This document shows positions 60,401-64,000 of a stretch of DNA of 64,000 nt, one piece after another (the stretch's first letter is position 1; each line of letters starts with the position of its first letter). The translations under genes were made by a program, and so were the position numbers. Under the pieces are notes generated by a model. The model was not told where the DNA came from. It did no database searches and saw only the letters and a program-made list of their open reading frames with translations. Source of the DNA: Gyromitra esculenta (lineage: Eukaryota; Ascomycota; Pezizomycetes; Pezizales; Discinaceae); assembly GCA_038503075.1 (NCBI GenBank), contig JBCAML010000004.1, positions 455,149-519,148 on the forward strand. The letters are read 5' to 3'.

Positions 60401-60525
60401 TCGCTGTTCGTGGCGATAAGATTGACGTGGGAGTGTTTTCCTGGCCACAATACTTTAGTAACGAAGATGCCAAGAGCAGTATCGATTGGATGTGTGAAAT
60501 TGTCAAGGATGGTTTGAAAATCTAA
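42412..60525 (+). CDS. sidC: Ferrichrome-type nonribosomal peptide synthetase (SidC/NPS2 family), six T-C units
   Basis: Nineteen exons: 42412-42726, 42788-45937, 45989-46841, 46895-47143, 47200-47387, 47453-49405, 49462-49532, 49590-50236, 50291-50683, 50735-51621, 51673-52624, 52675-52970, 53027-54147, 54205-54456, 54504-55168, 55222-56447, 56496-58154, 58203-60329 and 60382-60525. They sum to 17,148 nt, 5715 residues, with every phase matching. Introns are 47-65 nt. Domain order is A-T-C four times, T-C, then an A-domain remnant with T-C. An A-first start, trailing T-C units and a terminal C domain instead of a thioesterase are the hallmarks of intracellular ferrichrome/ferricrocin synthetases. 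These make a cyclic hexapeptide of three N5-acyl-N5-hydroxyornithines plus Gly/Ser/Ala. All six carrier domains keep the GLDS phosphopantetheine serine. Residues 1-190 resemble a C-domain tail. Iron-GATA sites upstream support the assignment. Confidence 0.92.
43060..46190 (+). other. NRPS module 1: A1-T1-C1
   Basis: A1 (about residues 195-690) has MYTSGSTGTPKG, YGPTEAAIHC, YRTGDRARIL and PSGKTDRKRL. Its A8 loop reads GRVGAGQVKLRG, without the usual acidic pair. By-eye pocket residues are D-V-F-E-L-I-M-I-H. T1 carries LGLDSIQA. C1 has the intact HHALYDG catalytic motif and is crossed by the intron at 45938-45988. The substrate is not deduced. Confidence 0.8.
46200..49735 (+). other. NRPS module 2: A2-T2-C2
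   Basis: A2 (about residues 1230-1745) is split by four introns and has FTSGSTGVPKG, YGPSETVNIC, YRSGDIGRIL, GRQDDQIKIRG and TQGKIDKRVL. By-eye pocket residues are D-V-F-S-V-A-G-N-I. T2 carries LGLDSISA and C2 the intact HHSLYDG. A 71-nt exon (49462-49532) lies within C2. Confidence 0.8.
49740..53220 (+). other. NRPS module 3: A3-T3-C3, with variant core motifs
   Basis: A3 (about residues 2315-2820) has LYTSGSTGQPKAVS, where the usual PKG is PKA, then YGPTEAAMCC, YRTGDLVRLL and AAGKVDKKTL. By-eye pocket residues are D-M-Y-D-Y-I-S-M-C. T3 carries IGLDSISA and is split by a GC-AG intron. C3 reads HHALYDA instead of HHxxxDG. Confidence 0.78.
51622..51672 (+). other. GC-AG intron in the NRPS gene
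   Basis: The intron starts GCAAGT after exon-end GAG and ends TCATAG. Only this choice joins VLDILE to RPSISQISEFL in frame with a full-length carrier domain. Its 51-nt length matches the gene's other introns. Confidence 0.75.
53230..56640 (+). other. NRPS module 4: A4-T4-C4
   Basis: A4 (about residues 3393-3910) has LYTSGTTGTPKG, YGPTEVTIGC, YRTGDLVRIL, GRADDQVKLRG and INNKIDNKKL. By-eye pocket residues are D-V-L-D-I-G-G-I-G. It is the last complete A domain, and in characterised ferrichrome synthetases the last A domain loads the hydroxamate ornithine and feeds the downstream T-C units. That role is inferred here. T4 carries LGLDSVSV. C4 reads FHALYDG, keeping the catalytic second histidine but not the first. 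Confidence 0.78.
56740..58330 (+). other. NRPS unit 5: T5-C5 without an A domain
   Basis: A Ser/Glu-rich linker replaces the A domain. T5 carries LGLDSIEA. C5 reads SHALYDG (first His replaced by Ser) and contains VLFGTVLSGR. Units without an A domain are expected to be loaded by an upstream A domain in this family. Confidence 0.8.
58340..60525 (+). other. NRPS unit 6: A-domain remnant, T6 and terminal C6
   Basis: Between C5 and T6 about 125 residues (58370-58750) match only the C-terminal lid of an A domain: an A8-like LNGTRIDLDE, SIPSFVIPIDKLPFENNKIN as A9-A10, with the A10 lysine kept. The N-terminal core with the ATP and substrate sites (A1-A7) is absent. T6 carries LGLDSISV. C6 has an intact HHALYDG and ends the protein, the position of the cyclising release domain. 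Confidence 0.8.
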
Positions 60526-61682
60526 GCAGCGATTTTTGGGCCGTAGTATAGTGCTGTTGTTCGTTTTTTTGTCTCTGTTAGCCAGCGCGACCAGGCGATT
60601 TTATCACGTTTCCGTTGCAAAATTCCTTTTTATTCTACTTTTCTGCTAGCAGATATTAGGTGTTATTGTTCAAATATATAGTATATAGTAATTATATGTA
60701 GTTTGAACAGATTATACAGTGAATTATGATTGTCTCTTAAAAAACGGAATAGTTCAAGTCCAGGTAATTCTAGAGCTCGAGAATTAAAATATTTCCTAAT
60801 TGATTGATTTCTACTATCTCGGACTACTCAACTAGGATTAGCCTTTTCTCTCAAATTTCCACATACGACGAAGAACCTGAACAGTCAAATCATAACCTCT
60901 CACTCGTCTAAAACTTACCCCAGCCAGTTTTCTGCCTAGAAATTGGACCTGAACAAGCTACGTTACTGGCCCAACCTGCCTTCGATAAGATTACTATGCT
61001 CAACTGGGATGTTACATGCACCGTTATGTGTACGGAATAGCACGCAAACGAATGAGCCGCTTTAACTACTTGTTTACATTACATCTCAGCTTACAAAGAG
61101 CGAACGTCATGATAACCTCACACGAGTTTTTTCGACTCCTCTGAAAGCCGAATCCCGGGCCGATAAATCTCTGCATGCTCATCAGGGCAAGGGATCTGCA
61201 GCCCATTTCCGTTCTATTGTGGGGCTCGCGAATGGCGTCTCGGATACAAATTTGGCACTAGTATTAGTCACAAAACCAGTTATAAATATATGTTTTTATT
61301 TGGAATTTACGTGTAGCTGTAGCTGAGTGGGCGATAGCGTTTCTTTGATCGTTGATGAAGCTACCGGTTATTCCTTCGCTTCGCAAGTCCATCTAGGGAT
61401 CGTCTCGCCTCTGATAATGACGTTGGTGGCAGCGATGCATGATTGGTGGGTCTCTCGGGGAGTCGGCTTTTGAGCAGCCTTCACCCCAAGTATTCATGTC
61501 AATTTTGTGAAGAACTCCCGCGCCTTGGTAAAGCTATGGTCTCCCCTTCTTCTAGAGACCTACCGTTTCTCCTCTGAGAGATCACTTTCACGACCTTGTA
61601 CGGATTAAACGCCTGGCATTAAGCAAATTAACGACTATCGATTGATAACCACTGTTTAGAAATTGAGCATCACTGACCATAA
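60526..61682. other. Intergenic region
   Basis: This 1.2-kb spacer lies between the NRPS stop codon and the next plus-strand gene. It includes the NRPS 3' UTR with AT-rich sequence near 60670-60700 and the upstream region of the fusion gene. No gene is supported. Confidence 0.5.
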
Positions 61683-63832
61683 ATGAGTGACCTTGATCGG
61701 TGGGTACCGACAAGGAACGAGACACTTTTCAACGCATCGATTGCTATTGTCACACTTTCTTTTGTAGTTGTTCTTCTCCGTTTTATATCGAGGATATGGA
61801 CTCGAAGGTGGCTATCTACAGATGACTGGCTTATATTGCTTGCATGGGTATGGGATGTCTGGATTTCTTCTTATACTTTGATCGCTGCTAAATTACTAGC
61901 TAGGTATTGGCACTGGGACTGTCAGTTGCTCTATGCATAGGTATAATCTTTGGAACTCTTATAGATTACCCTTCGCTCACTTTCTGACAACTTGGCGATA
62001 GGGGAGGATCATGGGTTGGGCAGCCACAAACCGGCAGAAAATGACAACGGTGTAGGAGATTTGGGAACTGTGAGAAAAGTACTATTTCTTTCTAGAAACT
62101 AGAAAATCCATGCCTTCGAATTTCTAACTCTTGTGGCAGGCACGGTTCACATTTGTGCTTCTTTACGTATGTATCGCCCTTCAGTACCAGACAATTAACT
62201 AATATGTATTCTAGAATCCGAGCTTAGTAGCAACCAAAATGTCAATCCTCTTCTTCTACTCAAGCCTCTTTGGAAATTTCACGCACCTTAAACGGTGTAT
62301 TTGGATAACGATGCTAGTTGTGGGCATCGGAGGAATTGTATTGACGCTACTAGTATTTTTTCAGTGCCATCCAGTAAGCTTACCGTAAGCCCAAGTGCCT
62401 ATTGGTCATTCCTAATAACATGTCAAACTGTAGGTTTCCGCGGCATTTTCAACACATTATACACCTCCACCGAAAGCCACTTGTCTAAATACAATTACAA
62501 TTCTTTACGCTGCGGCCCCTTGGAATATCATTACTGATCTGGCTATTCTACTTCTACCCATGCCAGCTTTGACATCGCTTAAATTGCCAAAAAGAGAGAA
62601 GATCGTCGTGATAATTTTATTTGCTGGAGGTGGATTGTTAGTGAATCACCTCTTACTCGTGGAATTTCAACAGCTAGGATCCTCGCTGATTAAGATTAAA
62701 CAATAGTGTTACTGTCGTGGGTGTTGTACGGATATACTACCTCGACCGAGCTATATTATCTGGGAGTCTTTACTGTAAGCCCAAAACCAACCTCAACAAT
62801 TAAACTGCAATAGTATCCTAATATAGCATATACTAGGGGATGGCTCACTATCATTTATGTGGTCCGCAATCGAAGTCAACGTTAGTATAATTTGCGCATC
62901 AATCCCAATGCTCAAACCTTTAGTCACATTTCTCATCCCCGGATTCCTCGGCCTATCAGGCCACGTACCGAGCAATGAGAGAAACTACGAGTGTGGACGA
63001 CGTGACTTGAATTCCACATCTACCTACACGAATGGCCATACTATACCTATTCAGTCTGACGACGACACACCAAACATATATACCTCTCAAAGCGCCCCTA
63101 ACATCTCACCTGTTGGTGCTCCAATAAGACAGGTCTGGAAACCGTTGGGCTTAGTTACGATTCTCTTCTTCCTCTGGGGATTCGTGTACGGGCTTCTATG
63201 CGTCCTAAGGAACCAATTCCAAGTTCACTATGATCTCTCTATATCCCAATCATTGGGGCTGCAAGCAGCATATTTTGGGCGAGTGGCTCTCTTATGTAGT
63301 ATGGTGCTGGCTATTAACGCCTTACAGGCCATATTTTTTCACGCCAAGGGTCTTTTCCGGAGTTATATTAAAGAAATATGGCTTCAAAGCTACATTTATC
63401 TCTGGATTGCTAATATACACTTGTAGCACCCTGATCTATTGGCCTGCGGTAATATTGGGTTCGCTCCCTGGATATATCGTAGCAGATATCTTCGCTGGCT
63501 TTGGGGCAGCAACGTTAGTGCCTATCTGAACTATGAAGTTGAGAAGTTAAGCTGAGTATAACACACCTAGACTTGAAACTGCAGCAAACCCTTATGTGGC
63601 TTTGGTTGGTCCTTTGGGTATGGGTGAATCTAGACTCAATATCGCCCAGGGATTTCAGGCGGTTGGCAATATCTGTGCCTCCCTCTTACAATTTCGGCAA
63701 ACCTTTTCCAAGCTGCCAGGTACTCCTACAAGAGAAGTTGCGGATATGAATTGGGCTTTCTTGGCAATTGTTTTCTTCATGACTTCATTGGCAGTCGTAT
63801 TCTATTACTTCGAGCTGCCTGAGCTAAAGTAG
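61683..63832 (+). CDS. Chimeric membrane protein: PTH11-like (fungal rhodopsin-fold) domain fused to half a FucP-like MFS transporter
   Basis: Ten phase-consistent exons: 61683-61847, 61904-61940, 62002-62078, 62140-62166, 62215-62373, 62434-62636, 62707-62774, 62837-63278, 63328-63513 and 63571-63832, 541 residues. Residues 1-260 show the fungal seven-helix PTH11-like order: STDDWLILLAW, NPSLVATKMSILFFY, TCLNTITILYAAAPWNIITD, LPMPALTSLKLPKREKIVV, VVGVVRIYYLDRAILSG, and MWSAIEVNVSIICASIPMLK. After a hydrophilic tail of about 60 residues, the same exon continues into a FucP-like sugar permease: KPLGLVTILFFLWGFVYGLL, GLQAAYFG, LETAANPYVALVG and RLNIAQGFQAVG. Only about six transporter helices are present before TAG at 63830. 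The transporter part has no Met of its own before helix 1. Intron 63279-63327 has a GC donor. It may be a real fusion, a decaying relic, or continue beyond the window. Confidence 0.7.
63279..63327 (+). other. Putative GC-AG intron in the PTH11/MFS fusion gene
   Basis: The intron runs from GCGAGT to TTACAG (49 nt). It joins AAYFG to PYFFTPRVFSG with the family reading frame intact; no GT donor nearby gives the right phase. It could also be a mutated splice site in a decaying gene. Confidence 0.5.
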
Positions 63833-64000
63833 ATTATATCTATCGTTTCTTTCCAGTACGAGATGCTGATACCAACTCAGGGATTCCGAGTTTCCAACAT
63901 TACAAATGTGCGAGACTGACGACCTCTGGAGAAGTAAATGTGCAATCGGGCCAACACTAGCGGCGGTATCGATTTTTTTATACGTGGGCGCACAAGAGAC

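Overview
This window comes from a filamentous ascomycete (Pezizomycotina) genome. The evidence is nuclear genes with many short GT-AG introns of about 50-90 nt, an intron-bearing tRNA-Arg, a fungal-type mitochondrial N-acetylglutamate synthase, and a ferrichrome-type nonribosomal peptide synthetase (NRPS). The class or species cannot be fixed from the sequence alone. GC-rich gene islands (6.2-7.2 kb and 8.4-11.9 kb) alternate with AT-rich, gene-poor stretches (11.9-22.6 kb and 24.3-30.7 kb).

Left part (1-12 kb): a charged coiled-coil protein open to the window edge; a minus-strand two-zinc-finger protein; a pogo-like MITE with a TA duplication; an F-box/ankyrin protein; a tRNA-Arg(ACG) with an 18-nt intron; and a divergent housekeeping pair, an Rrn11-like RNA polymerase I factor and the N-acetylglutamate synthase gene arg2, sharing a 281-bp promoter.

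Middle (12-35 kb): mostly non-coding, with a diverged second MITE copy. A six-exon LaeA-like methyltransferase can be assembled at 22.6-24.3 kb from exons too short to stand out singly. At 30.7-33.8 kb a 1027-residue protein combines a retropepsin-like strand with an RNase H-like domain. Both appear catalytically dead, which suggests a domesticated retroelement relic.

Right part (35.7-60.5 kb): the main locus. A 1304-residue ABC full transporter on the minus strand and a 19-exon, 5715-residue NRPS on the plus strand are transcribed divergently from a 2.5-kb intergenic region. I read the NRPS as A-T-C, A-T-C, A-T-C, A-T-C, T-C, (A remnant)-T-C, which is the layout of the SidC/NPS2 ferrichrome synthetases. 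The intergenic region holds three exact copies of ATCWGATAA, the published site of the iron-responsive GATA repressor SreA/Fep1, plus two 8/9 matches. Siderophore synthesis with co-regulated transport is the simplest reading. No ornithine hydroxylase or acyltransferase gene lies in the window.

Far right (61.7-63.8 kb): ten exons join in frame into an unusual chimera, a PTH11-like seven-helix (fungal rhodopsin-fold) domain followed by the N-terminal half of a FucP-like sugar transporter. Exon models were built by hand from frame continuity, splice sites and family resemblance; no database search was run.
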